Below are positions 24,216 through 32,057 of a DNA stretch of 64,000 bases, in pieces. This DNA is from Oscillospiraceae bacterium (GTDB lineage Bacteria > Bacillota > Clostridia > Oscillospirales > Oscillospiraceae), in assembly GCA_017430455.1 (NCBI GenBank), contig JAFRMX010000007.1, forward strand, positions 1 to 64,000, written 5' to 3'. A model generated the notes under the pieces. The model was given only the letters and a program-made list of their open reading frames with translations. It had not been told where the DNA came from and did no database searches. Numbering within the stretch: the first letter of the stretch is position 1; every line of letters starts with the position of its first letter. The position numbers and the translations under genes are program-made.

Positions 24216-25650
24216 AAGCGTAAGGAAAAACTATATATTGAATCTGGCCTATCAGATCTTCAGCATCTTAGTGCCTGTAGTTACTGCCCCCTATACCGCC
24301 AGGGTGCTTACTGCTGAAGGGATAGGGATAAACAGTTATGTGTCCTCTATGGTCTCGTATTTTGTGCTGTTTGCCGGTCTCGGTACTTCACTGTATGGAG
24401 TGCGGGAGGTCGGTTCCTGCCAGAATGACCTGCAGAAAAGGAGCAATATACTGTGGGAAATGATCTCAATTCGATCGCTGACCTCGGTCATTATGCTCGT
24501 TTTCTATGTTGTCTTTGTTCTGATGACAGTGAGCCGGAGCCGTGTGCTCTATTGGATCTATGCCGTAAACATCCTGTATGTGATCTTCGATATATCCTGG
24601 TACTATCAGGGTATTGAGGAGTTCTCCTATACGGTCCTGGCAAGCTTCTTCATAAGGCTGATGAATGTGCTTCTGCTGTTCCTGCTGGTCAGGAGCCCCA
24701 ATGATGTCTGGATATACGCGTCGCTTACCGTCTTTGGCAATGCTGCTACAGGCGCCATACTGTGGATATGTCTCAAAGGCAAGGCGGTAAGGCGTACCGA
24801 GATACAACCCTTCAGACATATGAAGAGCATAATCGCTCTTTTTATTCCAACGATTGCCATAAACATATATACAGTTGTCGACAAATCTATGATAGGGTGG
24901 TTTTCATCCGGTTCCGCCGAAAACGGCTATTATGAAGAAGCCGAAAAAATCGTTCGAATAGCCCTTACCGTGGTAACAGCGATGGGACCCGTGATAATAC
25001 CCAGAATATCTATGCTGTTTCAGGGAAACGATAAGAAAAATATGAATTATTATCTTGGTAGATCCTTCAGATTTATCTGGTGTCTGGGCCTTCCTATGAT
25101 AGCCGGCATATTTTGCGTATCCGATTTATTTGTTCCGGTCTTTTTCGGACCCGGATATGAAAAAGTTGAGACAGTAATGCCTCTTCTGAGTTTTATCATA
25201 GTACTGATCGGGCTGAGCTCCGTTATAGGCATGCAGTATCTCGTCCCTACCAGACAGCAAAAGCCTTATACATTTTCTGTTACCATGGGGGCAACTGTCA
25301 ATCTGGCCGTAAACCTGCTTCTGATCCCCCGCCTGTTTTCTATAGGAGCTGCACTCGGAACCATTGCAGCTGAAACTGCTGTTACTGCTTATCAGATTGG
25401 ATTCGTGCGTAAAACAGATCAGATGCAAATGGGTCTGATATTCAACGGTGCTCCAAGATATCTTTTCGCTTCCCTGATAATGTCAGCCGTTCTTTTGTTT
25501 GTGAAGCAGTTTGCAGAACCCGATCTGTTATGGCTTCTTATAACCGTATTTACTGGTATGGGTGTATACCTGATTTATCTGCTCATCATAAGAGACGAAT
25601 TTCTGATTGAAAATGTCGGAGCTGTCATAAAGAAGATATGGAAGAAATAA
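24205..25650 (+). CDS. Wzx-type oligosaccharide flippase
   Basis: Membrane transporter expected to flip the lipid-linked oligosaccharide made by the neighbouring transferases. The 481-residue protein has about 12-14 hydrophobic segments, starting YILNLAYQIFSILVPVVTAP (the hallmark N-terminus of polysaccharide flippases), with APYTARVLTAEGIGINSY. DKSMIGWFSSGSAENGYYEEAEK lies around residue 225. Translation must begin at TTG 24205, as no ATG lies near the conserved N-terminus, and it overlaps the previous gene by 11 bases; coupling would explain the weak start. No polymerase (Wzy) gene accompanies it. Confidence 0.92.
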   Translation: MNGKSVRKNYILNLAYQIFSILVPVVTAPYTARVLTAEGIGINSYVSSMVSYFVLFAGLGTSLYGVREVGSCQNDLQKRSNILWEMISIRSLTSVIMLVFYVVFVLMTVSRSRVLYWIYAVNILYVIFDISWYYQGIEEFSYTVLASFFIRLMNVLLLFLLVRSPNDVWIYASLTVFGNAATGAILWICLKGKAVRRTEIQPFRHMKSIIALFIPTIAINIYTVVDKSMIGWFSSGSAENGYYEEAEKIVRIALTVVTAMGPVIIPRISMLFQGNDKKNMNYYLGRSFRFIWCLGLPMIAGIFCVSDLFVPVFFGPGYEKVETVMPLLSFIIVLIGLSSVIGMQYLVPTRQQKPYTFSVTMGATVNLAVNLLLIPRLFSIGAALGTIAAETAVTAYQIGFVRKTDQMQMGLIFNGAPRYLFASLIMSAVLLFVKQFAEPDLLWLLITVFTGMGVYLIYLLIIRDEFLIENVGAVIKKIWKK

Positions 25651-26390
25651 CTGTCGTCACCTGCTACAATGACAAGATCAAATATGACGCTTTTCTGGAG
25701 ACACTGAATGCACAGGACATTCCATTTGCAGTTACAGGCTTAGATAACACCGCGAAGCAGTTTTCCTCCTGCGCGTCTGCATTGAATAATGCGATTAAAA
25801 ATGTCAAGACCGAATATGTTGTTTTCGCCCATCAGGATATTCTGCTTCCCGGCTGCAGCATGCTCAGAGATTTTCTTGATGCAATGAAGAAATCAGAACC
25901 CGGCAGCATCTTGGGAGTAGCGGGAAAGGTTCCGGGTCAGCCTCAGGCATTCAGCTGCATACTCCACGGGCAGAGCGCAGAAACTCTGTACAATCCGGGC
26001 ACAGGCTTTGACGGGCTGGTGGAAGTCCAGACCCTCGATGAGTGCTTTTTCGGAGGAGAGAGCATTCATTTTAAAGACAATCCGTTTGATGAATCTCTCT
26101 GTAACGGCTGGCATCTGTATGCTGCTGAGCAATGCCTCAGAAATATAAAAAACGGCAGAAAAGTATATGCATGCAGTATCCCTCTTATACATCTTTCTGT
26201 CGGACATCCCGACAGGAGCTTTTACAGGTGTTTTTACAGGCTTTGCATGACTTATTCGTCAGATTTCAATTACATAACAACAGGCTGTGCCTGGGGAAAA
26301 ACGAAAATACCGGGAAGATGGCTGTTGCCGTTCAATAACATAGATTTTGTCATGTTCAAAGAGAGACTGCGGAGGCGACTGAATGCATAA
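25638..26390 (+). CDS. StrF-like / family-2-type glycosyltransferase
   Basis: A 250-residue GT-A-like protein: MEEITVVTCYNDKIKYDAFL, then YVVFAHQDILLPGCSMLRDF (about 56-75), which contains the HQD motif of the StrF-like group where other families have DxD. It also has VAGKVPGQPQAFSCI, VQTLDECFFG and GWHLYAAEQCLR. Members often occur in capsule clusters. Activity is predicted only. The ATG lies within the 3' end of the flippase gene. Confidence 0.8.
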   Translation: MEEITVVTCYNDKIKYDAFLETLNAQDIPFAVTGLDNTAKQFSSCASALNNAIKNVKTEYVVFAHQDILLPGCSMLRDFLDAMKKSEPGSILGVAGKVPGQPQAFSCILHGQSAETLYNPGTGFDGLVEVQTLDECFFGGESIHFKDNPFDESLCNGWHLYAAEQCLRNIKNGRKVYACSIPLIHLSVGHPDRSFYRCFYRLCMTYSSDFNYITTGCAWGKTKIPGRWLLPFNNIDFVMFKERLRRRLNA

Positions 26391-26982
26391 ATTTGTCGAG
26401 ATACTTTTCTATGGCAGAAGCCTGCTGACCTGGATTTTATACAGATTCGGACCTTCCAGAGCTGAACTGGATGAAGATATGAAAAGGGCTGCATTTATGA
26501 CGCCTTATTCAAACCCGGGTTTTAAACTCCTGAATTACCTGATGATATACAACAAGCCTTTCCGATCAGTTTACTATATGCGGCTGCGGGAAGTCAGAGT
26601 ACTTGCAAGGTTTAACCGGGTTTTCTACAGACCTCTTGATTCCATCGAATTAGGAGACAACATTGGAAGCGGCCTTCTTGTGTTTCACAACACGGGCTGT
26701 GTCGTTTATCCCGAAAGAACAGGCAAAAATCTGACTGTCGGCCATCTTGTCACGATAGGAGAGGGGCATGCTGACGAGACTGGGAGAACCAGACCAATCA
26801 TAGGTGACGATGTTTGGATATCTACCGGATCAATCATATTCGGGCCTATAACAATCGGGAACAATGTGCTGATCGGTGCCGGAACTGTCCTTCACAAATC
26901 CGTTCCGGACAATTGCACTGTTGTTGGGAATCCCGCGAGGATAATAGAAAAAGACAGTAAAAAATGCAATATACCCCTGTAA
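26383..26982 (+). CDS. Left-handed beta-helix acyltransferase (serine acetyltransferase-like)
   Basis: Hexapeptide-repeat acetyltransferase, probably O-acetylating a sugar of the polymer. The N-terminal helical part (about 1-85) is like that of CysE-type enzymes. From about residue 92 come imperfect hexapeptide repeats: IGSGLLVFHNTGCVVYP, LTVGHLVTIGEGHADE, IGDDVWISTGSIIFGPITIG and NVLIGAGTVLHKSVPDN. The end VVGNPARIIEK is classic. True cysteine synthesis is unlikely given the polysaccharide context. GGAGG lies 8 bases upstream; the stop is followed by a terminator. Confidence 0.87.
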   Translation: MHKFVEILFYGRSLLTWILYRFGPSRAELDEDMKRAAFMTPYSNPGFKLLNYLMIYNKPFRSVYYMRLREVRVLARFNRVFYRPLDSIELGDNIGSGLLVFHNTGCVVYPERTGKNLTVGHLVTIGEGHADETGRTRPIIGDDVWISTGSIIFGPITIGNNVLIGAGTVLHKSVPDNCTVVGNPARIIEKDSKKCNIPL

Positions 26983-26986
26983 AAGC

Positions 26987-27012
26987 AAAAATCCCGCAAA
27001 TGCGGGGTTTTT
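26987..27012. terminator. Bidirectional terminator between the polysaccharide cluster and rimM
   Basis: CCCGCA (26993-26998) pairs with TGCGGG (27001-27006), flanked by A5 (26987-26991) and T5 (27008-27012). It serves the plus-strand cluster and, in reverse, the rimM end; it overlaps the rimM stop codon. Confidence 0.85.
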
Positions 27013-27493
27013 ACATGCCTGGGATCAGGTTTACCCTGATCCTTTTGTTTTTTACATCTTTTTCGACGATAAACTCCGGGTTGTCCGGTATAAGATGTTC
27101 TTTATCTCCATATATCTCATAGATATTTCCGGCCGGATATTCAAGAACCCGTTTTAGAACACCGATCCTGACGCCGTTCTGATCAATCGCTTCGGCTCCC
27201 AGAATATCGTCTATAAAAAACGTTCCTTCAGGGAGCAGTGCATCTGTTTTTTTTACGCTGATCTCCGCATTTTTAAAGGCCATGGCGGCATTCAGATCTT
27301 CTATGCCTTCAATCCTGATCAGCGCGTATTTCTTTTGAGTTCCGGTTACCTCAAAAGCATACTCTCTGTCATTAATATAAAGCTTCTTGAAAGTCTTGAG
27401 GAAAGCGACCGAGTCGAGCCAGACTTCGGTCTTAAGCTCTCCTTTTACGCCGTGAGTATTTGTGATCCTTCCGGCTGAAACAAATTCACTCAT
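27011..27493 (-). CDS. rimM: Ribosome maturation factor RimM
   Basis: Binds uS19 and assists 30S head maturation. The 160-residue protein has the N-terminal RimM barrel (VSAGRITNTHGVKGELKTEV, residues 5-24) and the PRC-barrel part (FFIDDILGAEAIDQNGVRIG; then AGNIYEIYGDKEHLIPDNPE and FIVEKD). It lies 3 bases after rsmA. In most Firmicutes rimM stands directly before trmD; here it is the last gene, after trmD and rsmA. Confidence 0.95.
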   Translation of the reverse strand: MSEFVSAGRITNTHGVKGELKTEVWLDSVAFLKTFKKLYINDREYAFEVTGTQKKYALIRIEGIEDLNAAMAFKNAEISVKKTDALLPEGTFFIDDILGAEAIDQNGVRIGVLKRVLEYPAGNIYEIYGDKEHLIPDNPEFIVEKDVKNKRIRVNLIPGM

Positions 27494-27496
27494 ATA

Positions 27497-28342
27497 TTAC
27501 AACCTGTCCGAAACAGCAGCAAACTCCTCGATTGTGAGTGTTTCGCCTCTGATATTTTCATCGAGCCCGCATAAGGATAGGACCTCTGCGAGTTCTTCTT
27601 TACTCCTCCCGGGATAAATGCTTTTCAGCCCGTTCACAAGAGTTTTTCTTCTCATATTGAACGAAGCCCTAATAATCTTGAACATTTTTGCTTCGTCTTT
27701 TACGGTACAGGGCCTCTCCTGTCTCTTTTTAAGCCTGATAACGGAGGATGTGACCTTAGGTCTGGGCATGAAGCATTCCGGACCGACATCAAAAAGCTTC
27801 TCAACTGTACAGTGCCACCGGATGAAGAGAGTAAATGCTCCATATTCCGGAGTCCCTGCTTTTGCACAGATACGCTCGGCCACTTCTTTCTGTATCATTA
27901 CGGTTACTGTATCAAAAAGATCCGCCTCCAGCAGCTTTGTTATAACCGGAGTAGTTATATTATACGGAAGATTTGCGCACACACATGGCCTTAACCCGTC
28001 AAATCTTTCAGAGATCAGTGCATTGAGATCCGTTTTCATTATATCCGTAAAAATGACCTCAGTATTTTCACAGCCTTCCAATGTTTCGGACAGAATGTCT
28101 TTAAGACCGCTGTCGAGTTCAATTGCAACTGTCTTTCCTGCTCTCCTGGAAAGCTCCCTCGTGAGGCATCCTATTCCGGGGCCTATTTCCAGAACACAGC
28201 TTTCACTGTCCAGGTGAGCACTGTCAGCTATCTTCCCCGGAATCTCATCTGCAACGAGGAAATTCTGACCCATGGATCTAGAGAGATTGAACTTGTGTTT
28301 TAAAAGCAGATATCTTATAACTTCAGGATCCGTGAGATTCAT
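27497..28342 (-). CDS. rsmA: 16S rRNA dimethyladenosine transferase
   Basis: Dimethylates A1518 and A1519 of 16S rRNA with SAM (KsgA). Landmarks: FNLSRSMGQNFLVADE (about 18-33), SAM motif LEIGPGIGCLTREL, acidic motif AIELDSG, and the catalytic NLPYNITTPVI (about 122-132). Length 281 aa is typical. The ATG overlaps the trmD stop (ATGA). It is usually near rnmV or ispE rather than between trmD and rimM; ispE lies at 47771. Confidence 0.96.
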   Translation of the reverse strand: MNLTDPEVIRYLLLKHKFNLSRSMGQNFLVADEIPGKIADSAHLDSESCVLEIGPGIGCLTRELSRRAGKTVAIELDSGLKDILSETLEGCENTEVIFTDIMKTDLNALISERFDGLRPCVCANLPYNITTPVITKLLEADLFDTVTVMIQKEVAERICAKAGTPEYGAFTLFIRWHCTVEKLFDVGPECFMPRPKVTSSVIRLKKRQERPCTVKDEAKMFKIIRASFNMRRKTLVNGLKSIYPGRSKEELAEVLSLCGLDENIRGETLTIEEFAAVSDRL

Positions 28343-29637
28343 TTGATTATCTTCTCGAAAGCCTGCCTGGCAGTGTCATGCCCGGGCTCGCAAAGTACAG
28401 TAACATTGCCTCTGTACCGGAAACCCTTCTCCTTCAAAACGTGCTGGACGGCTTTGTTCTTTCCGTGGGTATCTGCCCTCAGATATCTTATTCCCTTCGC
28501 CTTTGCCATCTTTTCACAGGTGTCGAGTATAAAGGCAAAAACTCCGTTTCCATGGTATTTTTCCGCTACAGCAGTTCTGTGTATGGTACAGTATGGAAGG
28601 TCGCTGCTCCATTTGCCGTCTGTGATGCTTTCGTAATCCTCTTCGGGCGTGTCCGTTATTACGAAATAAGCACAAACCTCATCACCATGCGTAACGACAT
28701 ATCCAATATTCTTTTCGATATCTTGTTTGAAAAGAGTTTCTGACGGGTATTCTCCCTGCCACTGGTCAAAGCCTTTTCCCCTAATCAGCGCTCTCGCCTC
28801 CGAAGTGATCCTCAGCACAGCATCCAGATCATTTTCTGTCATATGCCGGAATGCCAGGGGCTGATTCAAATGAAAAGCTTCGGATTCTTTTTCAATCTTT
28901 GTCATGAGTTCTCTATCCTCCCGGGATTTCGGTCTGAATCTTTCCCACATGTCTGGTCTTTTATTCTTTGTGCGTTCCAGCTGTTTTTTTCTTCTCCAGA
29001 TCCTGACTTTCTCATGGTCTCCTCCCAGAAGTACATCAGGAACTCTTCTGTTTTCCCATATCTCCGGTCTGGTGTATTGCGGATATTCCAAAAGCCCGTC
29101 CCAATGGCTCTCCCCCGTATAGCATTGCTCATCGGAGAGGACTCCAGGCACAAGTCTGCATACAGAGTCTGCAACGGCCATTGCGGCAATCTCTCCGCCC
29201 GTCAGCACAAAATCCCCAATAGAGATCTCCTCATCGACGCAGCTTTCTATAAAGCGTTCGTCGACTCCCTCATAGTGGCCGCACACAAGGATCAGGCTGT
29301 CATAATCCGATTTGAGTCTCTTAGCCATCTCCTGGTCAAAGGTCTTTCCCTGGGGAGACATGAATATAATCCTTGTTCTCTCCCGAGATATCTGCCTCTG
29401 TTCATTTCCGGAAACAACAAAATCCAGGCAGGATTTAAGAGGCTGCGCCATCATAATACAACCGAAGCCTCCCCCGTAAGGGTAATCGTCCACCTGGTTC
29501 TGTCTGTTCTCCGTAAAGTCGCGGATCTGAACTGTATTTATTTCAATTATTCCTTTGGCAGCGGCTCTTCCGAGTATCGATTCGTGAAGAACAGCGCCGA
29601 CCGTATCCGGAAAGAGAGTAAGAATGTCGATCTTCAT
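28339..29637 (-). CDS. trmD: tRNA (guanine-37-N1)-methyltransferase TrmD fused to a GNAT acetyltransferase
   Basis: The N-terminal half (about residues 1-240) is a full TrmD, which methylates G37 of tRNAs and prevents frameshifting. It has MKIDILTLFPDTVGAVLHES, YPYGGGFGCIMMAQPL, ILVCGHYEGVDERFIE, EEISIGDFVLTGGEIAAMA, and TRPEIWENRRVPDVLLGG, followed by the KRPDMWERFRP end. Without a stop it continues into a GNAT domain (about 262-432): FRHMTENDLDAVLRITSEAR, the acetyl-CoA loop EKYHGNGVFAF, and RADTHGKNKAVQHVLKEKGF. The ATG at 29637 is the start; the frame runs to a TTG two codons upstream. No frameshift or internal stop is seen. Normal TrmD is about 240-250 aa. Confidence 0.93.
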   Translation of the reverse strand: MKIDILTLFPDTVGAVLHESILGRAAAKGIIEINTVQIRDFTENRQNQVDDYPYGGGFGCIMMAQPLKSCLDFVVSGNEQRQISRERTRIIFMSPQGKTFDQEMAKRLKSDYDSLILVCGHYEGVDERFIESCVDEEISIGDFVLTGGEIAAMAVADSVCRLVPGVLSDEQCYTGESHWDGLLEYPQYTRPEIWENRRVPDVLLGGDHEKVRIWRRKKQLERTKNKRPDMWERFRPKSREDRELMTKIEKESEAFHLNQPLAFRHMTENDLDAVLRITSEARALIRGKGFDQWQGEYPSETLFKQDIEKNIGYVVTHGDEVCAYFVITDTPEEDYESITDGKWSSDLPYCTIHRTAVAEKYHGNGVFAFILDTCEKMAKAKGIRYLRADTHGKNKAVQHVLKEKGFRYRGNVTVLCEPGHDTARQAFEKIIK

Positions 29638-29653
29638 CTGCAAAGGAAACCGC

Positions 29654-29682
29654 GGTTTCAGTCGAGAATCTCGACTGAAACC
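29654..29682. repeat. Perfect 14-bp inverted repeat across the khpA stop codon
   Basis: GGTTTCAGTCGAGA (29654-29667) and TCTCGACTGAAACC (29669-29682) form a perfect hairpin around one base. It covers the last codons and stop of khpA and ends 17 bases before the trmD ATG. On the minus strand no U tract follows, so it is not a standard terminator for the operon. On the plus strand a T-rich tract follows, the form of a terminator for antisense transcription. Confidence 0.75.
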
Positions 29683-29888
29683 TTTTTTCCTTTTCTAGCA
29701 GCAACGGCTTTCATGAGGATGCGGATCTGCTTTACAATCCTCCCCTGACGCCCGATGACCTTGCCCATATCTCCGTCGGCAACACGTACTTCAAATACGG
29801 TCTCTCCTCCGGAAGCGCGCTCGGTCACAGAAACCTTATCTGGGTTATCGACAAGGCTCTGTACGATGTAGGTCAGTAAGTCTTTCAT
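29658..29888 (-). CDS. khpA: KH-domain RNA-binding protein KhpA
   Basis: Single KH-domain protein of 76 residues, partner of KhpB. It begins MKDLLTYIVQSLVDNPDKVS and has the KH loop GDMGKVIGRQGRIVKQIRIL (residues 45-64). Start 29888 is supported by GAGGAG about 9 bases upstream. Located between rpsP and trmD, its usual place. The stop lies in a perfect hairpin. Together with khpB (17169) the full pair is present in this window. Confidence 0.95.
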   Translation of the reverse strand: MKDLLTYIVQSLVDNPDKVSVTERASGGETVFEVRVADGDMGKVIGRQGRIVKQIRILMKAVAARKGKKVSVEILD

Positions 29889-29904
29889 AGGGGAAAGCTC
29901 CTCA

Positions 29905-30141
29905 TCAGCCCTCGATCTTCTTGAGAAGGCCGCGGACTGTATCGGTGGGCTGCGCACCGTTTGAGATCCAGTACTTTACACGATCCATATCGACTGTGAG
30001 CTTGCTGCCCTCAGCTGCGGGATCATAGGTTCCGATCTCTTCGATGAATTTTCCGTCTCTCGGGCTGCGGGAATCTGCAACCACGACACGGTAATAAGGT
30101 GCCTTCTTTGCACCCATTCTGCGAAGTCTGATTTTAACCAT
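29905..30141 (-). CDS. rpsP: Small ribosomal subunit protein bS16
   Basis: The 78-residue protein opens [20 protein letters not shown] and continues [20 protein letters not shown], diagnostic of bS16. A good ribosome site (GGAGG) lies 8 bases upstream of the ATG. It follows ffh by 67 bases in the ylxM-ffh-rpsP-khpA operon. Confidence 0.97.
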   Translation of the reverse strand: MVKIRLRRMGAKKAPYYRVVVADSRSPRDGKFIEEIGTYDPAAEGSKLTVDMDRVKYWISNGAQPTDTVRGLLKKIEG

Positions 30142-30208
30142 TTATCTTTACCTCCTGTTAAGAATAAACCATTGAAATACTTTGCGCCTGAACTCAATGC
30201 GGCGCTTT

Positions 30209-31591
30209 TTAAAATCCGAATCCTCCCGGGAAGCCTCCCATTCCGGGCATCTTGGACATGCCGCCCATGGAACCGAACTTTTTCTGAAGCTTTCTCATTT
30301 TCTTTCCGGAAAGCTGCTTCATCATTTGCTGCATAGCCTCATGCTGCTTCAAGACTCTGTTTACATCCACCACAGACGTGCCCGATCCTGCAGCGATCCT
30401 TTTTTTGCGACTTGCATTGATTATCTGCGGATTGTCTCTCTCCTTCGGAGTCATTGATCTTATGACTGCCTCCTGGCGTGCCATGGTCTTGTCGTCGATC
30501 TTGGCGCCCTTCAAGGCCTTCGCGTCCATACCCGGGATCATCGCGGCCAGATCTCCAAGATCGCCCATATTCTTTAGCTGTTCCATCTGATCCAGATAAT
30601 CCGAGAGAGTAAACCTGTTCTGTCTGAGCTTTTCCGCAGCTTCCAGAGCCTTCTTCTCGTTTACTGTCTGCTCGGCCTTCTCTATCAGGGTGAGCACATC
30701 CCCCATTCCGAGGATCCTGCCCGCCATGCGGTCCGGATGGAATGGCTCGATCATATCGAGCTTTTCACCCGTACCGACATACTTTATCGGCTTTCCTGTA
30801 ACTGACCTGATAGAAAGTGCAGCTCCGCCTCTCGCGTCGCCGTCAAGCTTCGTAAGGAGAACTCCGGTTATTCCCAGCGCATCATCAAATGCCGAAGCTG
30901 CTCTGACAGCGTCCTGGCCCGTCATCGCGTCAACAGTCAGTATTATCTCATTGGGAGACACAGCTTCCTTTATATCCTTGAGCTCGTTCATAAGCTCTTC
31001 GTCTATGTGGAGACGCCCGGCCGTATCAAGCAAAACGACATCGTTGCCATGTTTTTTTGCATGAGACAGAGCAGCTTTTGCTATATTGACGGGATTTTCC
31101 TTTCCCATCTGGAACACGGGAATATCCAGCTGCTTTCCGACAGTCTCAAGCTGCTCTATTGCAGCAGGTCTGTATATGTCACATGCGGCAAGCAGTGGAC
31201 GCTTCCCGTTCTGTTTCTTTAGCAGTCCTGCAAGCTTTGCGCAGTTTGTCGTCTTGCCCGCGCCCTGAAGCCCTACCAGCATGATTACAGCCGGAGGATT
31301 TGACAGATCGAGCTTCTTTGTGTCTCCGCCCATCATGGCGGTGAGTTCTTCGTTTACTATCTTTACTACAGTCTGAGCGGGAGACAGCGATTCAAGCACA
31401 TCCGCGCCGATGGCTTTTTCGGTTACTTTGTTTGTAAACTCTTTGACTACCTTGTAGTTGACGTCGGCTTCAAGAAGTGCCATACGCACTTCTTTCATGG
31501 CTTCTCTTATATCAGCTTCGGTAAGTCTGCCCTTGCCGCGAAGTCGTTTGAATACGTTATTGAGTTTTTCGGAAAGTCCTTCGAATGCCAT
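30209..31591 (-). CDS. ffh: Signal recognition particle protein Ffh
   Basis: GTPase that binds signal peptides and 4.5S/6S-like SRP RNA. Domain order: N (about 1-85), G with VGLQGAGKTTNCAKLAG, DTAGRLHIDEELM and TKLDGDARGGAALSI, then the Met-rich M domain (about 300-460) including KRIAAGSGTSVVDVNRVLKQ. The C-terminus is glycine- and methionine-rich (MGGMSKMPGMGGFPGGFGF). The ATG shares its A with the ylxM stop. Length 460 aa is standard. Confidence 0.97.
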   Translation of the reverse strand: MAFEGLSEKLNNVFKRLRGKGRLTEADIREAMKEVRMALLEADVNYKVVKEFTNKVTEKAIGADVLESLSPAQTVVKIVNEELTAMMGGDTKKLDLSNPPAVIMLVGLQGAGKTTNCAKLAGLLKKQNGKRPLLAACDIYRPAAIEQLETVGKQLDIPVFQMGKENPVNIAKAALSHAKKHGNDVVLLDTAGRLHIDEELMNELKDIKEAVSPNEIILTVDAMTGQDAVRAASAFDDALGITGVLLTKLDGDARGGAALSIRSVTGKPIKYVGTGEKLDMIEPFHPDRMAGRILGMGDVLTLIEKAEQTVNEKKALEAAEKLRQNRFTLSDYLDQMEQLKNMGDLGDLAAMIPGMDAKALKGAKIDDKTMARQEAVIRSMTPKERDNPQIINASRKKRIAAGSGTSVVDVNRVLKQHEAMQQMMKQLSGKKMRKLQKKFGSMGGMSKMPGMGGFPGGFGF

Positions 31592-31905
31592 TATTTCTCG
31601 AGCCTCATCCTTATCCTTCTGACTGCATCTTTCGCTTCACCATCTGTGAGCTTCTCAAGCCTTGAAAGCTCCTCTCTGATTGCGAGGAAATCTTCCACGA
31701 TTCCAAGCTTACGTTCGGTCTCCGTCAGCGCGTTCTCGGCATGTCTGATGTTGTCCCATACGCCCTGCCGCGATATTCCGCAGTGTTCAGCGATCTCCGC
31801 CAGCGAAAGATCTTCATTGTATTTAAGATCACAGCACTCTCTCTGTTTTTCCGGAAGAAGATCCCCATAGAAATCAAAGAGAAGCGCAAGCTCAATATTG
31901 TCCAT
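31591..31905 (-). CDS. ylxM: YlxM-type helix-turn-helix protein, SRP-operon regulator
   Basis: A 104-residue sigma-70 region-4-like HTH protein, always next to ffh in Firmicutes; in streptococci it modulates SRP GTPase activity and RNA binding. It opens MDNIELALLFDFYGDLLPEK and has the HTH in LSLAEIAEHCGISRQGVWDN (about residues 33-52). First gene of the operon, with a perfect promoter about 30 bases upstream. Confidence 0.94.
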   Translation of the reverse strand: MDNIELALLFDFYGDLLPEKQRECCDLKYNEDLSLAEIAEHCGISRQGVWDNIRHAENALTETERKLGIVEDFLAIREELSRLEKLTDGEAKDAVRRIRMRLEK

Positions 31906-31935
31906 AATTATATGTCCTTTTTATCCGACTGCGGG

Positions 31936-31964
31936 ATTATATAACAAAAGCATATTGGTGTCAA
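31936..31964 (-). promoter_or_regulatory. Consensus promoter of the ylxM-ffh-rpsP operon
   Basis: Minus strand: TTGACA (31959-31964), 17-base spacer, TATAAT (31936-31941). Leader of about 25 bases with AAAGGA before the ylxM ATG. Confidence 0.88.
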
Positions 31965-31998
31965 GTATATTTTCTTAACAGGCATGAACAATAAAATG

Positions 31999-32028
31999 CT
32001 GACAAAGCAGCATAGTGCGTGGTATAAT
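31999..32028 (+). promoter_or_regulatory. Promoter of the M16 peptidase-lgt-FAH operon
   Basis: CTGACA (31999-32004), 18-base spacer, TATAAT (32023-32028). Predicted start near 32035, leader of about 23 bases with a GGGGTG ribosome site before the ATG at 32058. Divergent from the ylxM promoter. Confidence 0.7.
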
Positions 32029-32057
32029 AATTTATTATTCATTTGGGGTGCGGTCAC

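Noticed and set aside
28860-28910. TrmD-GNAT junction as a frameshift joining two genes
   Set aside because: One frame runs through with no stop and no overlap of alternative frames; both domains are complete in the same frame.
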